Positions 18,986 through 29,306 of a stretch of 64,000 nt of DNA are shown here, one piece after another. The notes beneath the pieces were generated by a model. It had not been told where the DNA came from. It did no database searches and was given only the letters and a program-made list of their open reading frames with translations. Within the stretch, counting starts at the first letter, position 1; each line of letters starts with the position of its first letter. The stretch lies in NCBI GenBank assembly GCA_036563615.1, contig DATCMB010000004.1:36071-100070 (forward strand), given 5' to 3'. The position numbers were made by a program, and so were the translations under genes. This DNA is from Candidatus Binatia bacterium (lineage in GTDB: Bacteria; Desulfobacterota; Binatia; UBA12015).

Positions 18986-19438
18986 ATGCCGACTCTCCTC
19001 CTCGATGCTCGCTTTTCACGAGTTGCCCTCGTCGCGCTGGCGGCGGCGCTCGCGCTGTTCGCGACGGACCCCGAGATCTCGGGTGCGAGCGCTGCCGCCG
19101 AGCCCCGGCGCCTGGTCATCGCGCCGCAGCCGGCGAGCGGTCCGCTGCGCGCGATGGTCGGCAAGAGCCTCAAGCTGACCGCCCGCCTCGAGCTCGCGAA
19201 CGGCAAGGCAGTTGCGCTCGACGAGCACGTCGCCTGGAACTCGTCCGACCCGACGATCCTGCGCGTCGGCGACGGCCGCAACGGCGATCCGCCGGGCCTC
19301 GTCACCCCGCTGCGCCCCGGGGTCGCGGGGGTGTCGGTGATCTACCCGCCGATCGGGCGCTCCGCGAAGCACCCCTTGCCCTACCAGGTTCAGACCCCGC
19401 TCGGCGACGCCGTCACGATCGTCGTCGCGGAGCGATGA
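18986..19438 (+). CDS. small exported protein with one Ig-like (Big-type) domain
   Basis: A 150-residue protein with a signal peptide (FSRVALVALAAALALFA). The mature part is a single bacterial Ig-like domain: LVIAPQPASGPLRAMVGKSLKLTARLEL (in parts), then VAWNSSDPTILRVGDG, the W-x-S-S-D-x-x-I-x-x-V pattern of Big_2 domains, and a closing VAGVSVIYPP strand. Such domains mediate adhesion or structural contacts at the cell surface. It precedes the histidine kinase at 19501 by 62 bases and may be a co-transcribed accessory or target of the two-component system. Its upstream region carries the GTGGC-N5-GCCAC dyad. Confidence 0.75.
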   Translation: MPTLLLDARFSRVALVALAAALALFATDPEISGASAAAEPRRLVIAPQPASGPLRAMVGKSLKLTARLELANGKAVALDEHVAWNSSDPTILRVGDGRNGDPPGLVTPLRPGVAGVSVIYPPIGRSAKHPLPYQVQTPLGDAVTIVVAER

Positions 19439-19500
19439 GCGGCCCCCGCCAGCGCACTCGACAGCGGCGCCCCCACGACCGATGATGCTTGGGCGGCCCG

Positions 19501-20996
19501 ATGAAGCTCGCTCGAAAGCTCATCTTCGCGCTGGTGGTCGGAATCTTCGCCGTCATGGCGTGCAACGCGTACCTACGATTGCGCAGCCAGATGGAGTTCT
19601 TCGAGGCCGACACCGAGCGTGACCTGCGTGCGGCGGCGCGCGCGCTGGCGTCCGGCATCGAAGCGCTGTGGCGCGACGACGGCGAAGAGCGCGCCCAGCG
19701 CTTCGTCGAGGAAGTCAACCTGCTGCGCGAGGAGATCGACCTGCGCTGGATCTGGCTCGACCAGCGCCGTCCGCGCGAGCTGCCGCCGGGTCTCTCGCCC
19801 GAGGACGTCAAGACCTTGCTGCGCGGGGACGTGGTGACGTTCGTCCGCTACGAGGACGACGGACAGCGCCGCTACATGTACTGGCCGTTGCTCATCGGCG
19901 GACGCCCGCCCGCCGCGCTCGAGCTGTCCGAGTCGCTGGTGCGCGAGGAGAGCTTCATCCGCGCGAGCCAGATCACGATCCTGCTGACCGCGCTCGGCGT
20001 GTCGCTGGTCTGCGGGCTGATCGCGACCGTGATCGGCGTGCTCTTCGTCGGTCGCCCGATGCGCCTGCTGAGCGAGAAGGCTCGTCGCGTCGGCGCGGGC
20101 GACCTCTCCGGCCCGCTCATCCTGCGCCAGCGCGACGAGATCGGCGAGCTCGCCGAGGAGATCAACGCGATGTGCGAGCGCCTCGCCGAGGCGCAGCGCG
20201 AGACCGCGCGCGAGACCGAGGCGCGCATCCAGGCGATCGAGCAGCTGCGCCACGTCGACCGCCTGCGCACGGTCGGCCAGCTCGCGTCGGGCGTCGCGCA
20301 CGAGCTCGGCACGCCGCTCAACGTGGTCTCGGGTCACGCGCGGATGATCCGCAGCGGCGAGCTGTCGCCGGCCGAGACCGCGGCGAGCGCCGACGTGATC
20401 GTCGAGCAGACGAAGCGCATGACGACGATCATCCGCCAGCTCCTCGACTTCTCGCGCCGCACCGGACCGAAGCTCGACGACGCCGACCTCGGCGACATCG
20501 TCGCGAGCACGCTCGCCATGCTCGGACCGCTCGCCGAGAAGCGCGGGGTGACCCTGCAGGTCGCGGAAGCTCCGGAAGCGGCTCCCGTGCGCGCCGACCG
20601 CAACCAGCTTCAGCAGGCGATCACCAACCTCGTGGTCAACGCGATCCAGGCGACGCCCCAGGGCGGCACGGTGTCGCTCGCGATCACCCGTCGTCCGGCG
20701 GCGCAGGCGGCCGGGCAAGCGGACGTCGAGACCAACGGCGAGGATCTCATCGAGCTCACGGTGGTCGACGCCGGGCCCGGGATCGCGCCCGAGCACCTGC
20801 CGCACGTCTTCGAGCCCTTCTTCACCACCAAGGACGTCGGCGAGGGGACCGGCTTGGGTCTCGCCGTCGCCTACGGCATCGTGCGCGAGCACGGCGGCTG
20901 GATCGAGGTATCGAGCGAGCTCGGGCACGGCGCGCGCTTCTCCATCGTCTTACCCCCGGCCTCGCCGCCTCGGCCGGCCGAACGAAAAGCAGTGGC

Positions 20997-21000
<4 letters not shown>
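19501..21000 (+). CDS. membrane sensor histidine kinase (NtrB/PrsK-like group)
   Basis: A 499-residue sensor. Helix 1 (about residues 7-24) and helix 2 (about 160-185) bracket a periplasmic region of roughly 130 residues that resembles no domain I know. A HAMP linker (RPMRLLSEKARRVGAGDLSG) and coiled coil follow. The HisKA box is VAHELGTPLNVVSGHA with the phospho-acceptor histidine; the ATPase has an N box (NLVVNAIQATPQGG), DAGPGIAPEH and GTGLGLAVAYGIVREHGG. ATG 19501 is preferred to TTG 19489. The stop overlaps the next start (ATGA), so it is paired with the sigma-54 activator at 20997, its obvious cognate regulator. Confidence 0.92.
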
Positions 21001-22379
<1,379 letters not shown>

Positions 22380-22677
22380 CGCGCCCGGCTCCGTAGCGCG
22401 TTCGTCACACGCAGAGCGCGGCGCGGCGTGGCGCGGTGCGCTCGCTGCGCGCACGCCCGCTCGACCGCCCTCCCCGTGGCAAAGCGCCACGCCGTGGCGT
22501 GCCGTTCCGCCACGTGGGGAACGATGCCCCACGCGCGGCGCACGATGCTTCACGGTTGCAGCCAGCCGCCCGCGCCGTGCGCGCGTGCGACGGCGTACGC
22601 GCGGCCGCGCACGAGGAAGCGACGCAGCGACGCGGAAATCCGCGACGGAACGGGATCTGCTCCGCGCGCGCGGCACC
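22380..22677. other. 298-base region with clustered GTGGC/GCCAC half-sites
   Basis: Between the activator stop and the delta-60 gene. At 22476-22513 the half-sites read GTGGC-N5-GCCAC, then after three bases GTGGC, ten bases, GCCAC; a further inverted repeat GTGGGG-N6-CCCCAC (about 22515-22532) follows. The first three half-sites copy the arrangement at 18777-18798. No clear promoter is visible between the array and the start at 22678, and I see no gene. Confidence 0.5.
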
Positions 22678-24759
22678 ATGGCCCACGCAATCTCGCTCCT
22701 GCTCGTGCTGCTGTTGTGCGCCCGCGCGAGCGACGCGGCGGCGGTCGCGGTCACGCTCGATCCCGGGTTCGGGGACGGCGGCGCCGTCACCATCCCCGGG
22801 CTGCCCGGAGGTCACACCGACGAGCTGTTCGCGGTGACCGTCGACCCCGTGGGGAGGATCGTCGCCGCCGGCTACTCGAGCGGCGGCAACCAGCAGCCGA
22901 CGGTCGTGCGCCTGCTCGCCGACGGCTCGCTCGACCCGACCTTCGGCGACGGCGGCGTGGTCAGGATCCCCGTCGGCGTGCGCGCCCGCGCGCAGGCGCT
23001 CGCGCTGCAGCCCAACGGACGCATCGTGGTCGCCGGCTTCGGCGTGCTGTTCCCGGGCGGCATGGAGCAGTTCGTCGCCCTGCGCCTGCTCGAGAACGGG
23101 ACGCTCGACCCGAGCTTCGGCGCGGGCGGCCTCGCGGCGACCGCGTTCGGCACGCGCGACGCGCGCGCCCTCGCCGTCTCGCTCGACGACCAAGGCCGCG
23201 TCGTTCTCGCCGGCTGGGCGCGCAACAGCGCCAACCGCGACGTCGCGCTGGTCCGCTACGACGCGAGCGGCGCGCCCGACCCGACCTTCGGCGAGGGCGG
23301 TCAGCTGAGGTTCGGGGTCGGTAGCGGCAACGACGAGGCGACCGCGGTCGCGCACGACGACGACGGGCGCATCGTCTTCGCCGGCTACGCGGCGGACGGC
23401 AGCACGTACGACTTCCTGGTCGGTCGACGGCTCGCGAGCGGCGCGCCCGACGAGAGCTTCGCCGGCAGCGGCGTCGTCCGCATCTCGACCACCGACGGCG
23501 TCGAGCAAGCGAACGCGCTCGTCCTGCAGCCGGACGGCAAGATCCTGCTCGCGGGCGAGAGCCGCGTCGACGGGCGCTACCGTCTCGCGGCCGCGCGCGT
23601 CGACGCGGACGGCGCGCTCGACACGAGCTTCTCCGGCGGCTTCGTCACGACGTCCTTCGGCGAGCTCGCCGAGGGCAAGGCGGTCGCCGCCGCGTCGCAC
23701 GGCCGCTTCGTGATCGCCGGACGCGCGCGGCTGCCGGGCGGCGTGCTGCGCTGGGTCGTGGCGCGCTACCTCGCGAACGGCGCGCTCGATCCGACGTTCG
23801 GCGACGGCGGGGTCGCGCTGATCGAGGTCGGCAACCGGAGCGACGAGGGCTACGCGGTCGCGCTCGACGACGACGGCCGCATCGTGCTGGCCGGCGCGAC
23901 GCGCAACGGCAACGACACCGATCTCGGACTGGTGCGGCTCGTGGTCGAGACCTGCGGCGACGGCGTCCTCGACGCGGGCGAGACCTGCGACACGGGCGGC
24001 ATCGACGCCGGCTGCTGCACGAGCGCCTGCACGGTCGCCCCGGCGGGGACGGTGTGCCGCCCGGCGGCGGACGCCTGCGACTTCGCCGAGGTGTGCGACG
24101 GCGTCTCGCCGGAGTGCGGTCCCGACGACGGCCTCCCCGACGCCGACGACGACGGCGTCTGCGACGACGAGGACATCTGCCCGCTCGACCACGACCCGGA
24201 GCAAGAGGACCTCGACGACGACACGATCGGCGACGCCTGCGATCCGTGCGTCGGCGGCGTGCCGCTCGAGCGCACGACCATCCGCTTCCGCGGCCTGCAG
24301 ACGCCGCCCGGCGACGACCACGTCAGGATCACGGGGATGATCACGCTCCCCGAGGACGTCGCGCTCGCGCCGCACGTCCACGGCGTGCGGCTGCTGCTGC
24401 ACGCCGCCGACGGCAGCGTGCTGTTCGACGTCCGGGTCCCGCCGGGAGAGTTCGACCGGAAGACCGGCGTCGGCTGGAAGGTCCTGAGCAGGGGGCGGAC
24501 GCACCGCTTCCGCAGCAAGGCGCCGCTCGAGGGTGTCGTCCGCCACGTCAGGCTCGTGCGCACGGCGAAGCACGGTCGCTACCAGTTCACGGTGGTCGGC
24601 GGCGGGCTCGACCTGAGCTCGCTGCCGCTGTTCGGCAACCTGCAGCTGACGGTCGTGCTCGACCCGAGCGCGACCGGGCGCTGCGGCGAGCTGCTCTTCG
24701 CCGGCCCGGAGCACGCCTGCGAGACGAGCGAGGATCAGGGCTCCGTGCTCTGTAGGTGA
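22678..24759 (+). CDS. exported delta-60 repeat protein with C-terminal cysteine-rich region
   Basis: A 693-residue protein with a signal peptide (AISLLLVLLLCARASDA). Residues about 22-425 contain seven delta-60 repeats (TIGR02608 type), each with a GRIVVAG-like strand and a GxLDPTFGxGG turn, for example DGSLDPTFGDGGVV and NGTLDPSFGAGGLA; this predicts a beta-propeller or beta-helix. Then come a disintegrin-like cysteine segment (CRPAADACDFAEVCDGVSPEC) and an acidic thrombospondin type-3-like stretch (DADDDGVCDDEDICPLDHDP) that should bind calcium. The last 150 residues are beta-rich and unrecognised. Likely a surface or released protein. Start chosen by the signal peptide; no strong ribosome binding site precedes it. 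Confidence 0.83.
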   Translation: MAHAISLLLVLLLCARASDAAAVAVTLDPGFGDGGAVTIPGLPGGHTDELFAVTVDPVGRIVAAGYSSGGNQQPTVVRLLADGSLDPTFGDGGVVRIPVGVRARAQALALQPNGRIVVAGFGVLFPGGMEQFVALRLLENGTLDPSFGAGGLAATAFGTRDARALAVSLDDQGRVVLAGWARNSANRDVALVRYDASGAPDPTFGEGGQLRFGVGSGNDEATAVAHDDDGRIVFAGYAADGSTYDFLVGRRLASGAPDESFAGSGVVRISTTDGVEQANALVLQPDGKILLAGESRVDGRYRLAAARVDADGALDTSFSGGFVTTSFGELAEGKAVAAASHGRFVIAGRARLPGGVLRWVVARYLANGALDPTFGDGGVALIEVGNRSDEGYAVALDDDGRIVLAGATRNGNDTDLGLVRLVVETCGDGVLDAGETCDTGGIDAGCCTSACTVAPAGTVCRPAADACDFAEVCDGVSPECGPDDGLPDADDDGVCDDEDICPLDHDPEQEDLDDDTIGDACDPCVGGVPLERTTIRFRGLQTPPGDDHVRITGMITLPEDVALAPHVHGVRLLLHAADGSVLFDVRVPPGEFDRKTGVGWKVLSRGRTHRFRSKAPLEGVVRHVRLVRTAKHGRYQFTVVGGGLDLSSLPLFGNLQLTVVLDPSATGRCGELLFAGPEHACETSEDQGSVLCR

Positions 24760-25091
24760 CGCGGTCGTCCGCTCGGCGGCGTGCGCGTCCCGACGGTCGC
24801 GGGCGCACGCGCACCTGCGCCGGGACCTCCGTCTACCGCAGTGCGCGCTCCGCAGCTGCGCATTCGAGAGACACCGCTTTTTCTATGTTGTCCACCGTGC
24901 AACGGGCGTGGTAGCTCAGTGCGTCTTTCATCTCCGCATGAGGACGTGATCACCACAGCTGGTTCCATCCGTGCACGGTGCGAACACCTTCCTTCCAACG
25001 CCCTGATCTTTCTTCTGGACTGGTTTCCGGCGGGTGCGTCGCCTCTGCTGGTCGGTAGCGCCGAGAACGAACGTAGCCCGGAGGTGTCCCC
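24760..25091. other. 332-base region between two exported-protein genes
   Basis: Contains a weak hairpin just after the delta-60 gene (GCGTGCGC at 24779-24786 pairing with GCGCACGC at 24803-24810), a relatively A+T-rich stretch (24875-24900) that may hold a promoter, and a tRNA-like fragment that I examined and rejected. I see no gene. The start at 25092 is preceded by GGAGG. Confidence 0.4.
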
Positions 25092-27908
25092 GTGAAGTCG
25101 ATGTTGTCGCTGGCCGCTGTCGTGACGGTGGCTCTGCTCGCAGCCCAGCCGGCTGCCGCCACCGTTCCCGCCGACCTGTGTACGGGCAATCCGTGCACGG
25201 TGACCGGCGCGAAGACGATCGATTCGGGCGCCGCGCTCGACTTCGGCAACGTCGACCTGGTGTTCGCATCGAACGCGGTCGTCAACGTCGAGGTGGTCTC
25301 GATCGACGCGCGCTCGATCACCATGCAGGCGGGCGCGCGCATCGTCGGCGGCGCCGACTCGTCGGTATCGCTCACCGCGACCGGCGGCGACATCCAGCTC
25401 CTCGGCAGCGGCTCGAACCGCTCGCGGATCGACCTGCGTGCGAACCAGGCGGGATCGATCTTCCTCCTCGCCTCGGGCAACGTTCAGATCGACGGCGTGC
25501 TCGACACCTCGGCCTCGGGCGCCGACGCGATCGGCGGTGACGTTTCGATCGAGGCCGGCGGCGCGATCACGATCAACCAGCCGATCAACGCCGGCGCCAC
25601 GGGCAACTTCTCCGCGGGCGGCGGCATCGACCTCACGGCGCTCGGCAGCATCACCGTGGCCGGCGCGCTGACCACCTCCGGCGCGAGCTCGGGCGGCGGC
25701 TCGATCTCGATCGACTCCGCGAACGGGAACGTCAACCTGTCGGCCGCGATCAACGCGAGCGGCGGCTCCGGCGGCGCCGGCGGCTCGATCGACATCTTCG
25801 CCGGCGGCGACATCGTCGTCAGCGCCGCGATCACGGGTCAGGGCTCGTCGGGCTTCGACTTCGGAACGATCTGCGACTTCGGCTCGGACGTGACCATGGA
25901 CGCCGGCGGCTCGGTGACGGTCGGCGCGACGATCAACGCGAGCGGCGGCACCTTCTGCGGCGGCGGCGTCATCGACATCACGGCCGGCGTCGATTTCACG
26001 CAGCTCGCGGGCGGGAGCATCATCGCGCGCGGCTCGGGCGCAAGCGCCGAGAACGGCTTCGGCACCGGCGGCTTCGTCGACATCAAAGCAGGACGTCACG
26101 CGACGCTGCGCACGATCGATCTCAGCGCTCCCGGCGACGGCGGCTTCATCTCCGTGCTGGCGCTCGGCGACATGTCGGTGCTCGACGTGCTCGACGTCGA
26201 GGCGACCGGGACCAACGTCGGCGCGGGCGCGGGCAACGGCGGCACCGTCAGCCTGCAGGCTTGCAACGTCACCGTCGGGCCGAGCGGCTTCCTCGACGCG
26301 CGCGGCGCGGCCGGCACGGGCGTGAACGAGATCAAGGTCGGCGGCCTGGCCACGGTCCAGGGCCAGATGCGCGCGCCGGTGAACCGGATCGTGCACCGCG
26401 GCCTCGCGCCGGTGATCACCGGCACGGTGGTTCCGGCGGCGACCATCACCGTCGATCCGAACCTGCCCGACTGCGTCGAGCTCGCGGCCTGCGGCAACGG
26501 CCAGCTCGACGAGAACGAGGCGTGCGACGACGGCAACAACGAGTCGTGCGACGGCTGCAGCGCCGACTGCACGCGCATCGACGCGGTCTGCGGCGACGGC
26601 CTGCGCGAGTGCAGCGAGGCCTGCGACGACGGCAACACCATCCCCGGCGACGGCTGCGAGGCGAACTGCACGCTGCCGCCGACCGAGGGTGTCCTGCTGC
26701 CCGGCGCGACGCTCGCGACCGCCGGCTGCATGGCCGAGTGGAAGCTCGCCTTCGCGAACCCGGCGATCAATCCGAAGACGCAGTTCCCGTCGAACACGCA
26801 GACCTGCACCGACGGCGATCCGGGCTGCGACCTCGACGGCACGCGCGACGGCGTCTGCACGTTCGACGCGCGGCTGTGCATCCGGGTTCCGGACGACCGG
26901 ATCCCCACCTGCTCGCCGGATCCGATCGAGTACATCAACATCAAGCAGCCGCAGCTTCCGGGCGGCTCGAACCCGCTCGACCAGCACAACGCGCAGGTGC
27001 TCGCGAACGCGCTGAAGGCGCTCGGCGGCCAGGTGCGCTCCGGCAGCACGATCCTGCAGAGCGGCCCGCCGCTCACCGGCACGGACGTCTGCACCGAGAC
27101 GATGAACTTCAAGGTCAAGCATCCGCCGAGCGGCATCGGGCGGCGCGCCTTCAACGTGCTCGCGAAGGACACGAGCGGCCGCACGATGAGCAGCAACCTC
27201 GTCCGTCTGTGGTGCGCGCCGAACACCAGCGTGTGCGGCAACGGCATCCTCGAGCCCAGCGAGCAGTGCGACGACGGCAACACCGCGTCGTGCGACGGCT
27301 GCACGTCGACCTGCCGCATCGAGGCGTGCGGCAACGGCGTCCTCGAGTGCGGCGAGCAGTGCGACGACGGGCCGCTCAACGGCACGCCGAACAGCCGCTG
27401 CAGCGCGACCTGCACCGAGCTGCCGCCCGAGCTGCGCATCCCCGGCGGCGGCGCGAAGCCGCTCGACTGCGCGCTCGAGTGGGCGATGGAGCTCGACAAC
27501 GTCGCGACCAACGCCAAGGGCGTGCCGAAGCCGCAGCAGGTCTGCACCGACAACGACCCGACCTGCGACTTCGACCCGACGCCCGGCAACTGCCGCTTCC
27601 GCCTGTGGGCGTGTCTCGGCGGCGACGACGCGCGTCTCGGCTGCTCGGCGGCGCAGGTGTCGAGCGCGGCGGTGAAGGCGCCCGGTCCCGCGGCGAAGAA
27701 GCCCGAGGACATCGCAGCGCGCGCTGCGCTGCAGGGCGCCGTCGAGAGCTTCACCTTCCCGGCGGGTCCGGGCGAGGTGTGCAGCGACGGCTTCACGATC
27801 GACGTCCCGGCCGGCAAGCGCAAGGTGACGCTGCGCCTCGAGGCGCGCCTCGCGTCGGGCAAGAAGGACATCGACCCACTCGGGCTCAAGTGCCTGCCCG
27901 CCAAGTGA
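25092..27908 (+). CDS. large exported protein with beta-helix and DUF4215 cysteine-rich repeats
   Basis: A 938-residue protein starting at a GTG with GGAGG upstream; a signal peptide (LSLAAVVTVALLAAQPAAA) follows. Residues 30-440 are a Gly/Ala/Ser-rich filamentous beta-helix (repeats such as GGDVSIEAGGAITINQPINA and GGSIDIFAGGDIVVSAAITG). Residues about 466-530 and 714-778 are DUF4215-type repeats (CGNGQLDENEACDDGN, CGNGILEPSEQCDDGN). Each DUF4215 block is followed by a module of about 130 to 180 residues with the pattern C-x2-EW, then CTDxDPxCDxD, then GxCxF (starting near residues 530 and 780), which I do not recognise. An adhesin-like or metal-binding surface protein is plausible. No C-terminal sorting signal is evident. 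The gene ends at a strong hairpin. Confidence 0.82.
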   Translation: MKSMLSLAAVVTVALLAAQPAAATVPADLCTGNPCTVTGAKTIDSGAALDFGNVDLVFASNAVVNVEVVSIDARSITMQAGARIVGGADSSVSLTATGGDIQLLGSGSNRSRIDLRANQAGSIFLLASGNVQIDGVLDTSASGADAIGGDVSIEAGGAITINQPINAGATGNFSAGGGIDLTALGSITVAGALTTSGASSGGGSISIDSANGNVNLSAAINASGGSGGAGGSIDIFAGGDIVVSAAITGQGSSGFDFGTICDFGSDVTMDAGGSVTVGATINASGGTFCGGGVIDITAGVDFTQLAGGSIIARGSGASAENGFGTGGFVDIKAGRHATLRTIDLSAPGDGGFISVLALGDMSVLDVLDVEATGTNVGAGAGNGGTVSLQACNVTVGPSGFLDARGAAGTGVNEIKVGGLATVQGQMRAPVNRIVHRGLAPVITGTVVPAATITVDPNLPDCVELAACGNGQLDENEACDDGNNESCDGCSADCTRIDAVCGDGLRECSEACDDGNTIPGDGCEANCTLPPTEGVLLPGATLATAGCMAEWKLAFANPAINPKTQFPSNTQTCTDGDPGCDLDGTRDGVCTFDARLCIRVPDDRIPTCSPDPIEYINIKQPQLPGGSNPLDQHNAQVLANALKALGGQVRSGSTILQSGPPLTGTDVCTETMNFKVKHPPSGIGRRAFNVLAKDTSGRTMSSNLVRLWCAPNTSVCGNGILEPSEQCDDGNTASCDGCTSTCRIEACGNGVLECGEQCDDGPLNGTPNSRCSATCTELPPELRIPGGGAKPLDCALEWAMELDNVATNAKGVPKPQQVCTDNDPTCDFDPTPGNCRFRLWACLGGDDARLGCSAAQVSSAAVKAPGPAAKKPEDIAARAALQGAVESFTFPAGPGEVCSDGFTIDVPAGKRKVTLRLEARLASGKKDIDPLGLKCLPAK

Positions 27909-27922
27909 CGGGCTGAAAACGA

Positions 27923-27964
27923 CAGCGGCCGGCGGCGCATCGCGTGACGCGCCGCCGGCCGCTG
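27923..27964. terminator. strong stem-loop after the beta-helix protein gene
   Basis: A perfect 16-base inverted repeat (CAGCGGCCGGCGGCGC and complement) with a 10-base loop, 15 bases after the stop at 27908. The leftward acyl-CoA dehydrogenase gene ends at 28055, so the hairpin may serve both strands. No T-tract. Confidence 0.75.
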
Positions 27965-28054
27965 CCAGCTCTCGCCCTCGCCTTGTTCTGATCTCGACGG
28001 GCGCCAGCGCGGGCCGCGCGGACGGGCGCCCGTCAGCGATCGTTCACGGATCCT

Positions 28055-29200
28055 CTACAGGCCGAGCATCTTGGCCATGTACTGGATCATCACCTCGTCG
28101 GCGCCGCCGCCGATGCTGATCAGGCGCGCGTCGACGAACGCGCGTCCGGCCGCGCTCTCGGTCATGTAGCCGAAGCCGCCGTGCAGCTGGATGCACTCGT
28201 CGGCGACCGCCCGCGCCGTGCGTCCGACGAGCAGCTTCGCCATCGAGATCTCGAGCGTCGCGTCCTCGCCGCGCATGCGCTTTCGCACGCAGGCGTGGAT
28301 CATCTCGCGGTCCGCGGTGAGGCGCGTCAGCATCTCGACGAGCTTGAACTGCGTCACCTGCATCTTGCTGAGCGGCTTGCCGAACAGCACGCGCTCCTGA
28401 CACCAGCGCTTGGTCTTCTCCCAGAGATCGAACGACGCCGCGTTCGAGCTCACGCACGCGACCAGGCGCTCGTCCTGGAACTGCATCATCTGCTGCTGGA
28501 AGCCGCGGCCGATGTCGCCGATCGTGTTCGCGACCGGGACGCGGACGTCCTCGAAGAAGAGCAGCCCGGTGTCGGAGCCGCGGTTGCCGATCTTGTCGAG
28601 CAGCCGGTAGCTGAAGCCCGGCGTGTCGGTCGGCACGATGATCTGCGAGAAGCCGCCGTAGCCCGCGTCCGGATCGGTGACGGCGAGCAGGCAGAGGAAG
28701 TCCGCGGTGGCGGCGTTGGTGATGTAGATCTTGCTGCCGTTGATCACCCAGTGGTCGCCGTCGCGCACCGCGCGCGTCTTGATGCCCGCGACGTCCGAGC
28801 CGGCGTCGGGCTCGGTGACGGCGATCGCGGCCACCATCTCGCCCTTGATCGCCGGCACGAGGAAGCGCTCGCGCAGCTCGTCGGAGCCGAACTGGTGCAG
28901 CGAGGGCGTCGCCATGTCGGTGTGCACGCTGATGCCCATGGTGACGCCGGCGTTGTCGCAACGCGCGAGCTCCTCGTACATCACCGTGGTGTAGGACCAG
29001 TCGAGCCCGGCGCCACCCCACTTCGGGTCGTAGCGGATGCCGAGCATCCCGAGCTCGCCCATCTTCCGGTAGAGCGATTTGTCGATCCGCCCCATCTGGT
29101 CGAACTCGCGCGCGCGGGGGAGCAGCTCCTCCTGAACGAACTTGCGCACGACGGCGCGGAAGGCCTCGTGATCGGGGCTGTCGTAGATCTCGCTCGCCAT
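28055..29200 (-). CDS. acyl-CoA dehydrogenase
   Basis: A 381-residue flavin-dependent dehydrogenase introducing the alpha-beta double bond in an acyl-CoA. Signature 1 is AVTEPDAGSDVAG (residues 127-139) and signature 2 lies in IQLHGGFGYMTE. At the position of the catalytic Glu of medium-chain enzymes this protein has Gly (SIGGGADEVM), while helix G carries QDERL with E244. That is the arrangement of isovaleryl-CoA and long-chain dehydrogenases, so a branched or long substrate is favoured. The start at 29200 has AGGAG nearby. It diverges from the SDR at 29307 and lies near an alpha-methylacyl-CoA racemase, consistent with branched-chain lipid catabolism. Confidence 0.93.
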   Translation of the reverse strand: MASEIYDSPDHEAFRAVVRKFVQEELLPRAREFDQMGRIDKSLYRKMGELGMLGIRYDPKWGGAGLDWSYTTVMYEELARCDNAGVTMGISVHTDMATPSLHQFGSDELRERFLVPAIKGEMVAAIAVTEPDAGSDVAGIKTRAVRDGDHWVINGSKIYITNAATADFLCLLAVTDPDAGYGGFSQIIVPTDTPGFSYRLLDKIGNRGSDTGLLFFEDVRVPVANTIGDIGRGFQQQMMQFQDERLVACVSSNAASFDLWEKTKRWCQERVLFGKPLSKMQVTQFKLVEMLTRLTADREMIHACVRKRMRGEDATLEISMAKLLVGRTARAVADECIQLHGGFGYMTESAAGRAFVDARLISIGGGADEVMIQYMAKMLGL

Positions 29201-29248
29201 GATCGCTCCTCGCGGGCCCGCGTTGGTGGTCGGCGGCCCGCCACGGTG

Positions 29249-29298
29249 GTTATCCGGCGCCGCTTCGACTTGCCAGACCGCGCCAGCTGGCCGATAAC
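29249..29298. promoter_or_regulatory. divergent promoter pair (acyl-CoA dehydrogenase / SDR)
   Basis: Rightward: TTGCCA (29270-29275), 17-base spacer, GATAAC (29293-29298), placing the transcript start about two bases before the GTG at 29307. Leftward: GATAAC on the minus strand (29254-29249), with a poorer -35 near 29271-29277, giving about a 40-base leader before 29200. The two -10 boxes form an inverted repeat GGTTATC/GATAACC. Confidence 0.5.
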
Positions 29299-29306
29299 CC
29301 CGGGGC

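Noticed and set aside
24905..24970. tRNA-like fragment: GGTAGCTCAGT followed about 50 bases later by GGTTCCATCC.
   Set aside because: The D-stem cannot close, the T-loop is one base short, and no 3' acceptor strand complements the 5' one. Judged to be chance.
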